Made by a program: the position numbers and the translations under genes. A model generated the notes under the pieces. That model saw only the letters and a list, made by a program, of their open reading frames with translations, had not been told where the DNA came from and made no database searches. A stretch of 64,000 bases of DNA, taken from the NCBI RefSeq assembly GCF_018332695.1, contig NZ_BOQN01000064.1, positions 21,372 to 85,371 on the forward strand, written 5' to 3'. Position 1 is the first letter of the stretch; every line of letters begins with the position of its first letter. This stretch comes from Paractinoplanes toevensis (lineage in GTDB: Bacteria > Actinomycetota > Actinomycetes > Mycobacteriales > Micromonosporaceae). Positions 17,540 through 25,543 of this stretch are shown in pieces.

Positions 17540-18232
17540 ATGATGCCGCTCACGCCAGCAGACATCCACAACATGGCGTTCAAGAAGCCGCCCATGGGCA
17601 AGCGTGGGTATGACGAGGAGGAGGTCGACGCCTTCCTCGACGAGGTGGAGCAGGAGCTCATCCGGCTTCTCGAGGAGAACAACGTCCTGCAGGACCAGCT
17701 CCAGCGGGACGGCGGCGGCGCCGGCCCTTCCTCGACGTCGTCCAACATGCAGCTCAACGCCGAGCTGAACCAGCTGGTCAGGCAGCTGGACCAGCTGCAG
17801 GAGGCACGCGCCCGGGCCGAGCAGAACGCCCGCAACGTGCAGGCCGAACTGGAGCGCAGCCGCAACTCGGCGATCGTCCCGGCCGCGCCGGCCGACGACG
17901 ACCGCAACGCGCGCGTGCTCATGATGGCCCAGCGCACGGCCGACGACCACATGCGCGACGCCCAGGCCGAGTCGGAGCAGCTGATCACCGGCGCCCGCAC
18001 CAAGGCCGAGCAGGTCACCAGCGAGGCCCAGCTCAACGCGGCCACGATCGAGAGCGACGCGCGGCGCAACCACTCCGAGGCGCTCAGCAGCATCGGGGTC
18101 AAGCGGGACGCCATGCTCGACGAGATCGACCGGCTCGGTCAGCTCGCACTGAGCTACCAGACGGCGCTCAACAACCACGTCAACCAGCAGCTGCAGGAGC
18201 TCAACGGCGCACCGGACAGCTCGATCGGCTGA
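17540..18232 (+). CDS. DivIVA-domain coiled-coil protein
   Basis: The 230-residue protein begins with the DivIVA lipid-binding motif: PLTPADIHNMAFKKPPMGKRGYDEEEVDAF. A coiled coil follows (EQELIRLLEENNVLQDQL), then a low-complexity linker and a long second coiled coil to about residue 215. Wag31/DivIVA recruits polar growth machinery at curved membranes in actinomycetes, but that gene normally sits near ftsZ. This isolated copy is therefore probably a paralogue with its own polar or septal role. GAGGA precedes the ATG pair at 17540/17543. Confidence 0.85.
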   Translation: MMPLTPADIHNMAFKKPPMGKRGYDEEEVDAFLDEVEQELIRLLEENNVLQDQLQRDGGGAGPSSTSSNMQLNAELNQLVRQLDQLQEARARAEQNARNVQAELERSRNSAIVPAAPADDDRNARVLMMAQRTADDHMRDAQAESEQLITGARTKAEQVTSEAQLNAATIESDARRNHSEALSSIGVKRDAMLDEIDRLGQLALSYQTALNNHVNQQLQELNGAPDSSIG

Positions 18233-18289
18233 TCGGCCGCGTTGACAGCATCGATCCCCGCCGCATAAGTTCGGCCGTCGACGGGGGTG

Positions 18290-18880
18290 ATGGTGATCAA
18301 TACGTTCGTTCGCCTGAGCGCGGGTGCGGCTGTTCTGATGGTGGCGCTGGCGGGTTGCACGGAGGACCCGCCCACCGCCACGCCCGCGACCTCGTCGGCC
18401 TCGTCCGTCCCGTCCGCTCCGGCGGTGACGTCGGCGCCGTCCACCACCACCCCGTCGGCACCCGGCCGGCCGGGCGCGAGTGACCGGCCGAGCACCACGA
18501 CCGGACCGTCCGCGACCGGCAGCGGCTCCGCTGATTTCTCGGGCATCCAGCTGGTCAAGTCGGGCGGCATCGCGGGCATCACCGAGACCACCACGATCAA
18601 GCCGGACGGCACCTGGTCGCGCGGCTCGACCAAGGGTGCGGACCGCACCGGCAAGCTCAGCCCCGCCGACCTGGCCAAGCTCACCAAGCTGGCCGACAAC
18701 CCGCAGCTCAAGACCGAGGGCGCCCGCCCGTGGCCGACCCGGATCACCTGCAACGACACGTTCACGTACCTGCTGATCGTGGACTACCAGATGATCAAGT
18801 ACGCGGCCTGCCCCAGCGCCGGCAACCCGCCCGCGGTAACCAAGGAGATCATCAGCCTGGTGCAGAAGGTCACCGGCTAG
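18290..18880 (+). CDS. Secreted lipoprotein of unknown function
   Basis: The 196-residue protein has a type II signal peptide with lipobox ALAGC near residue 21, so it is expected to be anchored to the outer face of the membrane. A Ser/Thr/Pro-rich linker runs to about residue 80, followed by a small globular domain (IQLVKSGGIAGITETTTI, then NDTFTYLLIVDYQMIKYAAC) typical of actinobacterial protease-inhibitor-like or beta-rich lipoproteins. ATG 18290 has GGGGG just upstream. No partner gene is obvious. Confidence 0.8.
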   Translation: MVINTFVRLSAGAAVLMVALAGCTEDPPTATPATSSASSVPSAPAVTSAPSTTTPSAPGRPGASDRPSTTTGPSATGSGSADFSGIQLVKSGGIAGITETTTIKPDGTWSRGSTKGADRTGKLSPADLAKLTKLADNPQLKTEGARPWPTRITCNDTFTYLLIVDYQMIKYAACPSAGNPPAVTKEIISLVQKVTG

Positions 18881-19033
18881 CCGCGCGATGCGCATCCGGG
18901 CCCGGGTCTGACGTTCGACGTCCGTGCGGGCGGCACGGCTTTCCGCAGAACAGCCGGAGCCGGGTGACCGCGCAACCGATCGGCCTGGCCGAAGCCACCC
19001 TCGACCGGATCCCCGTCCACGCCTGAGCGCGGC

Positions 19034-19061
19034 GCTGCCGTGCGCCGGAGCGCACGGCAGC
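19034..19061. terminator. Hairpin terminator between convergent genes
   Basis: GCTGCCGTGCG (19034-19044) pairs perfectly with CGCACGGCAGC (19051-19061) across a 6-base loop. It lies 9 bp beyond the stop of the minus-strand DUF3455 gene and 153 bp beyond the plus-strand lipoprotein gene, so it can stop transcription from either side. It has no U-tract, as is common in actinomycetes. Confidence 0.7.
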
Positions 19062-19070
19062 GAGCCGGGA

Positions 19071-19682
19071 TCAGGCGGCCGGCGCGTCCCAGAAGACGTA
19101 GACGGCGCCGTAGGGAACCTTCTTGACCTCGTCCTTGACGCACGGCGTGGTCGGGGCGACGCCGCCGGAGGTGAGGAGGCGGTTGATGTAGTCGGCCTTG
19201 TCGAGGATGCCCTTGCCGGAGTGGGTGAGCACGGTCAGCCGCAGCTCCGGGATCGTGCCTTCGCGCGCCGAGGTGATCGGCGACCCGGCGGTGACCAGCG
19301 ACTGGTCCCGCGTCGACTGCCAGCTCGGGCCGGCGAAGTGGTGGAGGCGGCCGCCGGTGCCGAGCAGTTGGGCCTCCGGCACCGACTTGCCGGTGAACGC
19401 GCCGGTGGTGGCGCCGTCGGCGACGACGCAGGTGTAGTTCTGGGTGCCGTTGACGACCAGGTAGGCACCGATCGGCCGGGAGCCGGGCGGCGGCTTGATC
19501 GCCTCCGCGATGAGCGGGATCTTGACGGCCCGGGCTTCCGGCCCGAACGGTGCCGGTGCCGCCGGCGCGGCGGTGGTGGTGGCGGCCGACGCGTTGAAGC
19601 TGACGGCACCGATACCGGCGACGACGGCGGCCATGGCGACCCCGCCGAGAGCGCGGACACGGGAGCGGCGTGTGCTGAGCAT
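19071..19682 (-). CDS. DUF3455 family secreted protein
   Basis: The 203-residue protein has an N-terminal Sec signal peptide (RALGGVAMAAVVAGIGAVSF, cleavage likely after NASA). The mature part has the DUF3455 pattern: NGTQNYTCV, GGRLHHFAGPSWQSTRD, DKADYINRLLTSGGVAPTTPC and a terminal YGAVYVFWDAP. The family is widespread in actinomycetes and fungi and its function is unknown. GGGGGAAC upstream of the ATG supports the start. It is transcribed alone, toward the hairpin at 19034-19061. Confidence 0.87.
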   Translation of the reverse strand: MLSTRRSRVRALGGVAMAAVVAGIGAVSFNASAATTTAAPAAPAPFGPEARAVKIPLIAEAIKPPPGSRPIGAYLVVNGTQNYTCVVADGATTGAFTGKSVPEAQLLGTGGRLHHFAGPSWQSTRDQSLVTAGSPITSAREGTIPELRLTVLTHSGKGILDKADYINRLLTSGGVAPTTPCVKDEVKKVPYGAVYVFWDAPAA

Positions 19683-19811
19683 GTAGTTGTTCCCCCTGAT
19701 GAAGGTGTATGTGGGCCCCTACCCACCCTCCCCTTTACGGAGCACCGCCATCGACGGATGAAGATCCGCTCGCCTGTTAACCATTTGTTCACAGTGGACT
19801 GCCCGTTCGGG

Positions 19812-20111
19812 CTAACCCGTCTGTCTCTCGATGAGGCTGAGCAGGGCACCGAAGGCCGCCGACATGGTCGTGTCGGAGCCGGTGATGGTGGCCGACCGCC
19901 CATCGTCGTCGACCGTGATGGTGTAGGTCATCGCGTCCCCGCCCCGCCCGGACCGGCGCGTGCCGCCGCCCTCCGCGAGCACGGCCGCCACCAGGCGCCG
20001 CAGCTGCCCGGCCGCGGCCGGCGGCATCCGCTCGGTGTCCAGGATGCGGGGTGGCCGCCGCGACGTGATCGGGGCGGCCAGCCCGCCGTGGGTGGCCAGG
20101 GACACCCGCAT
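19812..20111 (-). CDS. Emfourin-type inhibitor of M4 protease
   Basis: This is a 99-residue protein starting MRVSLATHGGLAAPITSRRP and containing LRRLVAAVLAEG and MTYTITVDDDGRSATITG. The pattern fits protealysin-associated emfourin, a small reversible inhibitor encoded with protealysin-like M4 peptidases. Its ATG overlaps the TGA of the protease gene by 1 base, so the two are co-translated. It probably keeps the enzyme inactive inside the cell. The N-terminus of such inhibitors enters the protease active site; here that is Met-Arg-Val-Ser. Confidence 0.82.
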   Translation of the reverse strand: MRVSLATHGGLAAPITSRRPPRILDTERMPPAAAGQLRRLVAAVLAEGGGTRRSGRGGDAMTYTITVDDDGRSATITGSDTTMSAAFGALLSLIERQTG

Positions 20112-21172
20112 CAGCGGCGCCCGAGGGTCGGCGAGACGCCCACCCGGATGCCGACCTCGTCCCACGCCGTCTGCACCGCCTGCTGCTGGGAGCTGCCCGC
20201 CCCGTACAGCTCGCCGGCCTTGCTGAAGGTCGTGTCGGCGAAGGCCTGGAAGTCGGTGGTCTCGGCGGACGCCCGCATCGACTCGTACCAGATCACCCCC
20301 GGAGCCTCCCACGAATTGCCGCCGATGATGGTAGCCACCAGGTAGAACGCCTTGTTCGGGATGCCCGAGTTGACGTGCACGCCGCCGTTGTCACCCTCGT
20401 CGGTGTCCGGCAGCTCGACGTACCGCTCCATGTGGTCGGGCTGCGGGTCCTGGCCGAACAGCTTGTTGTTGAACGCCTTGCCCGGCGCCTTCATCGACCG
20501 CAGCGCGTCGGCGTCGATGCTCGGCGTGAAGATGTCCGCCCCGATCAGCCAGTCGGCCTGATCGGCGGTCTGGCCGAGATGCCACTGCTTCACCATCGAA
20601 CCGGCCACGTCGGACAGCGACTCGTTGAGCGCGCCCGGCTGGAACCGGTACTCCAGCTTCGCGGTGTGCTCGGTGACGCCATGCCCGAGCTCGTGGGCGA
20701 TCACGTCGAGCGAGCCGGTGAAGTCGGCGAAGACCTCGCCGTCACCGTCGCCGAAGACCATCTGCTGGCCATCCCAGAACGCGTTGTTGTAGCGCCGGCC
20801 GCGGTGCACGAACCCCTGCAGGCGCATGCCGCGACCGTCGATGGAGTTGCGGCCGAAGACGTCGCGGTAGAAGGAGCGGGTCACGCCGAGACCGTCGAAG
20901 GCCTGGTTGGCCGACCGGTCGGCGACCGGCTCGTCGTCCTCGGCCCGCACGAACGTGGCGAACGGCAGGAACGTGCCGTTCTCGCAGTCGAAGATGCTGC
21001 GGCGGCCGTCGGCCGCCGTGGCCAGGGCACCGGAGATCAGCCCGCGCACCTCCCGCTGGCCGCGCAGCCGGGCGGTGGTGAGCAGGGTGGCCAGGGCCGC
21101 CTGCCGGATGGCCTCGTTGTCGCTGTCCAGAAGCCGGTCCAGGATGAAGGGCGGAGTGATGCAACTGATCAT
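20111..21172 (-). CDS. Protealysin-like M4 family metalloprotease
   Basis: The 353-residue zinc metallopeptidase begins with the short protealysin propeptide (CITPPFILDRLL) and has no signal peptide. The catalytic HELGHGVTEH motif places zinc ligands His160 and His164 and catalytic Glu161; the third ligand lies in NESLSDVAGSM. Downstream GGVHVNSGIPNKAFYLV holds the conserved Asn/His region. The length matches protealysin rather than the longer thermolysin precursors. It lies between a phosphatase gene (4-bp overlap) and the emfourin gene. It is probably a cytoplasmic or non-classically exported protease. Confidence 0.92.
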   Translation of the reverse strand: MISCITPPFILDRLLDSDNEAIRQAALATLLTTARLRGQREVRGLISGALATAADGRRSIFDCENGTFLPFATFVRAEDDEPVADRSANQAFDGLGVTRSFYRDVFGRNSIDGRGMRLQGFVHRGRRYNNAFWDGQQMVFGDGDGEVFADFTGSLDVIAHELGHGVTEHTAKLEYRFQPGALNESLSDVAGSMVKQWHLGQTADQADWLIGADIFTPSIDADALRSMKAPGKAFNNKLFGQDPQPDHMERYVELPDTDEGDNGGVHVNSGIPNKAFYLVATIIGGNSWEAPGVIWYESMRASAETTDFQAFADTTFSKAGELYGAGSSQQQAVQTAWDEVGIRVGVSPTLGRR

Positions 21173-21594
21173 GGGTTTCTCCCGTATTTGAGCGCCAGCA
21201 GACTCGCGCCGGCCGGCTCGGTGAGGGTGACGACGAAGAGGTTGTCGAACTCGGTCTCGGGGATGACCGGTGGTTGCGGCACGCCCAGCGCGGCGATCAC
21301 CGCGGGGACAGTGTTGCTGTGGCCGGCGATCAGCACGACCGGGCCGTACTCCCCGGCGCGGGCCTGGCCGGCCACGACGGCCAGGCCCGGCATCTCCCCC
21401 GCGGTGAGCCCGAGCGGTTGCACGGTCTGCTTGGTGCGCGCCAGCGGCGAGGTGAACACGGTGGTCACCCCGGCCGGGCCGACGACGTGCGCGAGCGCCT
21501 CGGCGCGGCGGCGCCCGGCGTCGTTCAGCGGCGGATCGGTCGTCGCCGGCGGAAGGTCGATGTCCGCGTGCCGGACCAGCAGAATCGTGACCAC
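21169..21594 (-). CDS. Histidine phosphatase superfamily protein
   Basis: The 141-residue protein has the phosphohistidine motif LLVRHADID (His9) near its start and the second catalytic block AGHSNTVPAV, with SPLARTKQTVQP between them. This is a minimal phosphoglycerate-mutase-like fold. GTG 21594 is the only start preserving the VRHA motif. The stop overlaps the protease ATG by 4 bp, so it heads the protease-emfourin operon. Its substrate is unknown, and an operon link with M4 protease is unusual. Confidence 0.85.
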   Translation of the reverse strand: MVTILLVRHADIDLPPATTDPPLNDAGRRRAEALAHVVGPAGVTTVFTSPLARTKQTVQPLGLTAGEMPGLAVVAGQARAGEYGPVVLIAGHSNTVPAVIAALGVPQPPVIPETEFDNLFVVTLTEPAGASLLALKYGRNP

Positions 21595-21670
21595 GCGCGC
21601 CCCCGAGTGAGAGCTTCGATACTCTCAGTGATCAAACGGCGGGTCGAGGGCCGAGTCCCTATTCAGACAG

Positions 21671-22321
21671 TCACGAACGGGTGAGATCCGCGGCGGTGCG
21701 GCTCACGTGCCGGCACAGCAGATCGGCGGCCCGGTCGGCGTCACGGGCGAGGGCGGCCTCCTCGATGGCGCGGTGCTCGGCCACCGCATCCCGGCCCGGG
21801 TTGCTGAGCGCGGACCAGCGGCGGGCCAGCTCGCTGCCGGTCCACAACCGGTCGAACGTGGCCAGCAGAACATCGTTGCCGCAGCCCTCGAGCAGGGCGC
21901 GATGGAAGCGGCGGTGCGCCTCCGCCCAGTCGTCGCCGTAATGGCGGTCGCCCTCCCGCTCGAACGGCGGGGTGCCGGCCAGGCGATGGTGGGCGGCCCG
22001 CACCCGCGCCTCCCACTCCAGGTCGCCGCGCTCGATTGCCAGGCGCAGCATGACCGGCTCGATCGCCGCCCGGGCCTCGGCGGTCTGCTGCCACCGGTCG
22101 TCGCCGGTCGCGGGCACGGCGAAGCCGCGGTTGGGCAGCCGCTCGGCCAGCCCGTCCCCGACCAGGCGCAGCAGCGCTTCCCGGGCCACGGCCAGGCTCA
22201 CGCCGTGCCGATTGGCCAGCTCCTGCGGCTTCAGCGGCTGCCGCGGCGCGAACTCGCCGTGCAGCACGGCCGCCCGCAGCGAGGAGTAGACGTGCTCCGA
22301 CCTTGATGTCACCTCCGCCAC
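21671..22321 (-). CDS. GntR family regulator (FadR/FCD subfamily)
   Basis: The 216-residue protein has an N-terminal winged helix (VYSSLRAAVLHGEFAP, ELANRHGVSLAVAREALLRL) and an FCD effector domain rich in His/Asp/Glu metal-ligand candidates (AEAHRRFHRALLEGCGN, AEHRAIEEAALARDADRA). GTG 22321 is proposed as start. It is divergent from the PEBP gene, with the perfect palindrome AATAATCGATTATT between them, a likely operator. The ligand is probably a small carboxylic acid (family knowledge). Confidence 0.87.
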   Translation of the reverse strand: MAEVTSRSEHVYSSLRAAVLHGEFAPRQPLKPQELANRHGVSLAVAREALLRLVGDGLAERLPNRGFAVPATGDDRWQQTAEARAAIEPVMLRLAIERGDLEWEARVRAAHHRLAGTPPFEREGDRHYGDDWAEAHRRFHRALLEGCGNDVLLATFDRLWTGSELARRWSALSNPGRDAVAEHRAIEEAALARDADRAADLLCRHVSRTAADLTRS

Positions 22322-22330
22322 AGTACGCCA

Positions 22331-22344
22331 AATAATCGATTATT
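22331..22344. promoter_or_regulatory. 14-bp palindrome, probable GntR operator
   Basis: AATAATCGATTATT is a perfect palindrome and very AT-rich for this genome. It sits 10 bp before the GntR start and 44 bp before the PEBP start, the expected place for a site controlling both genes. Confidence 0.65.
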
Positions 22345-22387
22345 GCTGGCATAGTCGATCAGGCAATCGCTGACGAAGGAAGTGACC

Positions 22388-22930
22388 ATGAACGGCAACA
22401 ACCCGTACGCGCGTCTCCCCGAGGTGCCGAGCTTCACGCTGACCAGCACCACCGTGGTCGACGGCAAGCCACTGCCGGCCCCCCAGATGTCCGGCCTGTT
22501 CGGCGTGCCCGGCGGCCAGGACGCCTCACCGCAGCTCACCTGGAGCGGCGCACCGGCCGGAACGAAGAGCTACGCGGTGACCGTGTACGACCCCGACGCC
22601 CCGACCGGCTCCGGCTTCTGGCACTGGGCGGTCGCCAACATTCCGGCCGACATCGCCACCCTGCCGGAGGGTGCCGGCGACGACACCGGCACCGGACTGC
22701 CGGCCGGCGCCGTCCAGCTGCCCGGCGACGCCCGCGCGGCCCGCTACATCGGCGGCGCCCCGCCCGCCGGCCACGGCCCGCACCGGTACTTCATCACCGT
22801 GCACGCCCTCGACGTCGAGGACCTCGGCGTCGCCGCGGACGCCACGCCGGCGCTGCTCGGCTTCACCATGGCAAGCCACATCCTGGGCCGCGCCACGCTC
22901 GTCGCCACCGCCGAGACACCGGCCGGCTGA
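22388..22930 (+). CDS. YbhB/YbcL family PEBP-like protein
   Basis: The 180-residue phosphatidylethanolamine-binding-protein homologue shows the family anion-pocket motifs YAVTVYDPDAPTGSGFWHW and PPAGHGPHRYFITVHALD and a C-terminal MASHILGRATLVATAE. It has no signal peptide, so it should be cytoplasmic. AAGGAAG before ATG 22388 supports the start; a GTG six bases upstream is also in frame. It is divergent from a GntR regulator that probably controls it. Bacterial members have no firmly established role. Confidence 0.9.
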   Translation: MNGNNPYARLPEVPSFTLTSTTVVDGKPLPAPQMSGLFGVPGGQDASPQLTWSGAPAGTKSYAVTVYDPDAPTGSGFWHWAVANIPADIATLPEGAGDDTGTGLPAGAVQLPGDARAARYIGGAPPAGHGPHRYFITVHALDVEDLGVAADATPALLGFTMASHILGRATLVATAETPAG

Positions 22931-22962
22931 CGCCCGGCACCGCCCGCCGCCCCGCGTCGAGG

Positions 22963-23019
22963 CCGGCGCAGGACCGGCGGACCGGCGCAGGACCGGCGGG
23001 CCGGCGCAGGACCGGCGGG
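22963..23019. repeat. Three tandem copies of a 19-bp repeat
   Basis: CCGGCGCAGGACCGGCGGR is repeated without gaps at 22963-22981, 22982-23000 and 23001-23019; the last base of the first copy is A, the others G. The array lies between the stops of the PEBP gene and the convergent transglutaminase-like gene. Each unit can fold on itself (CCGG/CCGG), so it may act as a terminator or be a variable-number repeat. Confidence 0.85.
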
Positions 23020-23041
23020 CCAACGGCGGCCGGCCGCTTCG

Positions 23042-25543
23042 TCAGGTTTGCCGATGCCAGCGCAACGGGCCCGGGTGGACGCTCCACCACGCCCGGCGCC
23101 ACCAGGAACGGCGTGCCCGCAGGGCGTCGGCGTAGGCGACCACCTGCCGGCCGGCCCGGTCGGCCTGACCGGCGTCGGCGGCGCCGGGCGCGAAGCCGAC
23201 GGTGTTGATCCCGGCGACGAGCTCGTCGAGCGGCGGCAGCGTTCGGTCCTGCGGCGACGGCCCGGCAGACATGGCGCCGCCGGCGGGGCCCGGCGCCAGG
23301 ATGCCGACTCCGGCGGAACGCGGCGTGCCCGCCCCGGCCACGGCGGTGCGCGACGGCGGTGCGGCTCCGGTCGCGGCAGCGTGTGGCGGCGCGACGTCGG
23401 CGGGCGTCTGCGCTTCGGTGGCACGGTTCCGGCGGTCGTCCGGAGTGAGCACGGCCATTCCCACGTCCGGGGTGCCCGGGGCGGCGCGGCGGAGACGGGG
23501 TGGTTTCGGCGGGTCGGGTGTGGCCGCGTACGCCCCGGCCTCGGAAGCGGAAAGGTGCGGTGGGAGTGGGCGGCCGGCCAGGCGCAAGGCGTCGCTCAGC
23601 TCCTGCCAGGCGCCGGTGATCCGGGCGGCGGGCGGGCCGGCCGTGAGCCGGCGGCGGCGCAGGCCGCGCCGCATCGTGATGATTGACGCGGCGGCCGCGA
23701 GGAGCACCAGCAGCAGCGACCCCGACGTTCCGCCGGCCACCACCAGCGCGCCCGGACCGCCGCCCGGCCCGGCCGCGAGCGCCGCGGGCGGCGCGGACAC
23801 CTCGGCCGACGGGCTGACGGTCGGCGCCTCGGACGGCGGGCTCGGCGGCTTGCTGGGCTTCGGGGTGAAGTCCTCCTCGACCGGGCGCGGGTTCCTGCTT
23901 TTGGGCATCGGGTCGAACGGCACCCAGCCCAGCCCGTCGAACAGCACCTCCGGCCAGGCGATCGCGTCGGCCCCGGTGACCGGGCCACCCGCGGCCGGCG
24001 CGTTGAAGCCCACCACCACCCGCGCGGGCAGCCCGGTGAGCCGCGCGAGCAGCGCGAACGACGCCGCGAACTGCTCCGACGTCCCGACCTGGCCGCCCTG
24101 GTCACGGGGGCCGAAAAGGAAAAAGGCCAGATTCGGGTACGCGTGACCGCTCGGCGCGTCGGCCACCTTGCGATAGTGCTCGGCGATGAACGCCTCGATG
24201 CTCGCGGCCCGGTCGTAGGCGGCGCCGTTGCCGTCGGACAGTTCCTCGGCGAGCCGGGTGATCTGCTCGGGCACGCCGTCCCCGACCGCCAGGTAGCGGG
24301 CGACCGCGTCGCCGGAGGGCACGTCTGCGGCCGGCAGCAGGTTGTAGTCCGGGGTCTGCACCTGCGAGTCCACGCTGTACCTGGTTCCCGCGGTGAGCGG
24401 CTCGGACCGGATCAGCGTGCCGGTGCCGGCGTCGTACGCGACCCGGGCCCCGGTGATCCGGGTGGGCGCCGGCACCGCCGGCAGCAACCGCCCGGTCAGC
24501 TCGTCGATCGTGATCTCCTGGTGCACCGCGGTAACGGTGGCGTCCGGGATGGCCGGTTGCGTCGGCAGCACCCGCCCCGCGTTGCGGTAGGTGGCCCCGA
24601 CCCGCCAGGTGATCCCGTCGTAGTCGGGCAGCACCGCCAGCCGCAGCCGAACCGTCCTGGCCCGGGGCGGGGCGCTACCCGTCACCCCGCTGCCCGGCGT
24701 CGCGCCCACGCCGCCGCTGGTCGCGCCTACCTCAAGGAGTCGCTGCTTCGGGCTGAGCGCCCAGCCCGAGATCCGGTTGAGCGGGCTTTCGTCGAGGGTG
24801 TCCACCTGCGGCGGTTCGACGTACTGCCGGGGGTCGACCGGCGTGGCCGCCACCCGGCTGCCGACCCAGGGCCCGACCGCCACGGCCAGCACCAGCACCG
24901 CCGCGAGCCCCGCCACGGCTCCGGCCACGGCCCGCCCGCGAACCTTGACCCGGGTCGCCGCCGGCACCCCTGCCAGCTCGTCACCCTTCGGCCGCGCGGT
25001 GACGGCGAGCGCCACCACCGCGAGCCCCGCGAACGCGAGCGTCGTCCACCCCGCCACCGAGGCGTTGGGCCCGACCACGTAGAGCGCCCCCGCATAGAAC
25101 CCCGCCACCGGCAGAATCCCCAGCAGCACCCGCCCGGCCCGCACGGCGATCTCGCTGCCGGCCAGCCCCGCGAGCCAGGCGGCGATGACCGGCACCACGA
25201 TGGTGTCCGGCGCCGGCTCCACCGGAATCATCGCGGTGAGCAGCCGCGGAATCCCGTTGACCAGCGAATCCCGCGCGATCTGAGCGAGCGGCGCGCTGAG
25301 CTCCGCGCGCCCCGCACTGATCCACAAGGCCAAGAGGGTGTACGCCGCCAGCAGCCCTGCCGACAGGGGCGCCACCACCCAGTTCGGCAGTCGCCGGGCC
25401 GCCAGCCCGAGCCCGACCGACCCGGCCGCCGCCCCACCTACCAGCACCACCAGCAGCGAGTCGGCGAAGATCCCACCCAGCACGACGCCGGCCAGCGCAA
25501 TCATCCCGGCCAGCGCACACGCCACCACGGCCCGCTTCACCAT
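23042..25543 (-). CDS. TgpA-like membrane protein with a degenerate transglutaminase domain
   Basis: The 833-residue protein has about eight N-terminal membrane helices (to about residue 240), an extracytoplasmic region, a transglutaminase-like domain (about 420-550), a Pro/Ser-rich stretch, another membrane helix (near 610) and a long disordered Ala/Pro tail. In the catalytic domain the expected Cys position reads GTSEQFAASFALLARLTG (Ser489) and the expected AHAW reads AIAW (Ile528); only Asp544 in WVPFDP remains. It is therefore probably enzymatically dead. ATG 25543 overlaps the DUF58 stop by 7 bp; the longer upstream frame is only a shadow. It is the last gene of the FN3-MoxR-DUF58 operon. 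Confidence 0.88.
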   Translation of the reverse strand: MVKRAVVACALAGMIALAGVVLGGIFADSLLVVLVGGAAAGSVGLGLAARRLPNWVVAPLSAGLLAAYTLLALWISAGRAELSAPLAQIARDSLVNGIPRLLTAMIPVEPAPDTIVVPVIAAWLAGLAGSEIAVRAGRVLLGILPVAGFYAGALYVVGPNASVAGWTTLAFAGLAVVALAVTARPKGDELAGVPAATRVKVRGRAVAGAVAGLAAVLVLAVAVGPWVGSRVAATPVDPRQYVEPPQVDTLDESPLNRISGWALSPKQRLLEVGATSGGVGATPGSGVTGSAPPRARTVRLRLAVLPDYDGITWRVGATYRNAGRVLPTQPAIPDATVTAVHQEITIDELTGRLLPAVPAPTRITGARVAYDAGTGTLIRSEPLTAGTRYSVDSQVQTPDYNLLPAADVPSGDAVARYLAVGDGVPEQITRLAEELSDGNGAAYDRAASIEAFIAEHYRKVADAPSGHAYPNLAFFLFGPRDQGGQVGTSEQFAASFALLARLTGLPARVVVGFNAPAAGGPVTGADAIAWPEVLFDGLGWVPFDPMPKSRNPRPVEEDFTPKPSKPPSPPSEAPTVSPSAEVSAPPAALAAGPGGGPGALVVAGGTSGSLLLVLLAAAASIITMRRGLRRRRLTAGPPAARITGAWQELSDALRLAGRPLPPHLSASEAGAYAATPDPPKPPRLRRAAPGTPDVGMAVLTPDDRRNRATEAQTPADVAPPHAAATGAAPPSRTAVAGAGTPRSAGVGILAPGPAGGAMSAGPSPQDRTLPPLDELVAGINTVGFAPGAADAGQADRAGRQVVAYADALRARRSWWRRAWWSVHPGPLRWHRQT

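Noticed and set aside
22963..23019. The 19-bp tandem array considered as a CRISPR
   Set aside because: Units are contiguous with no unique spacers and no cas genes are present.
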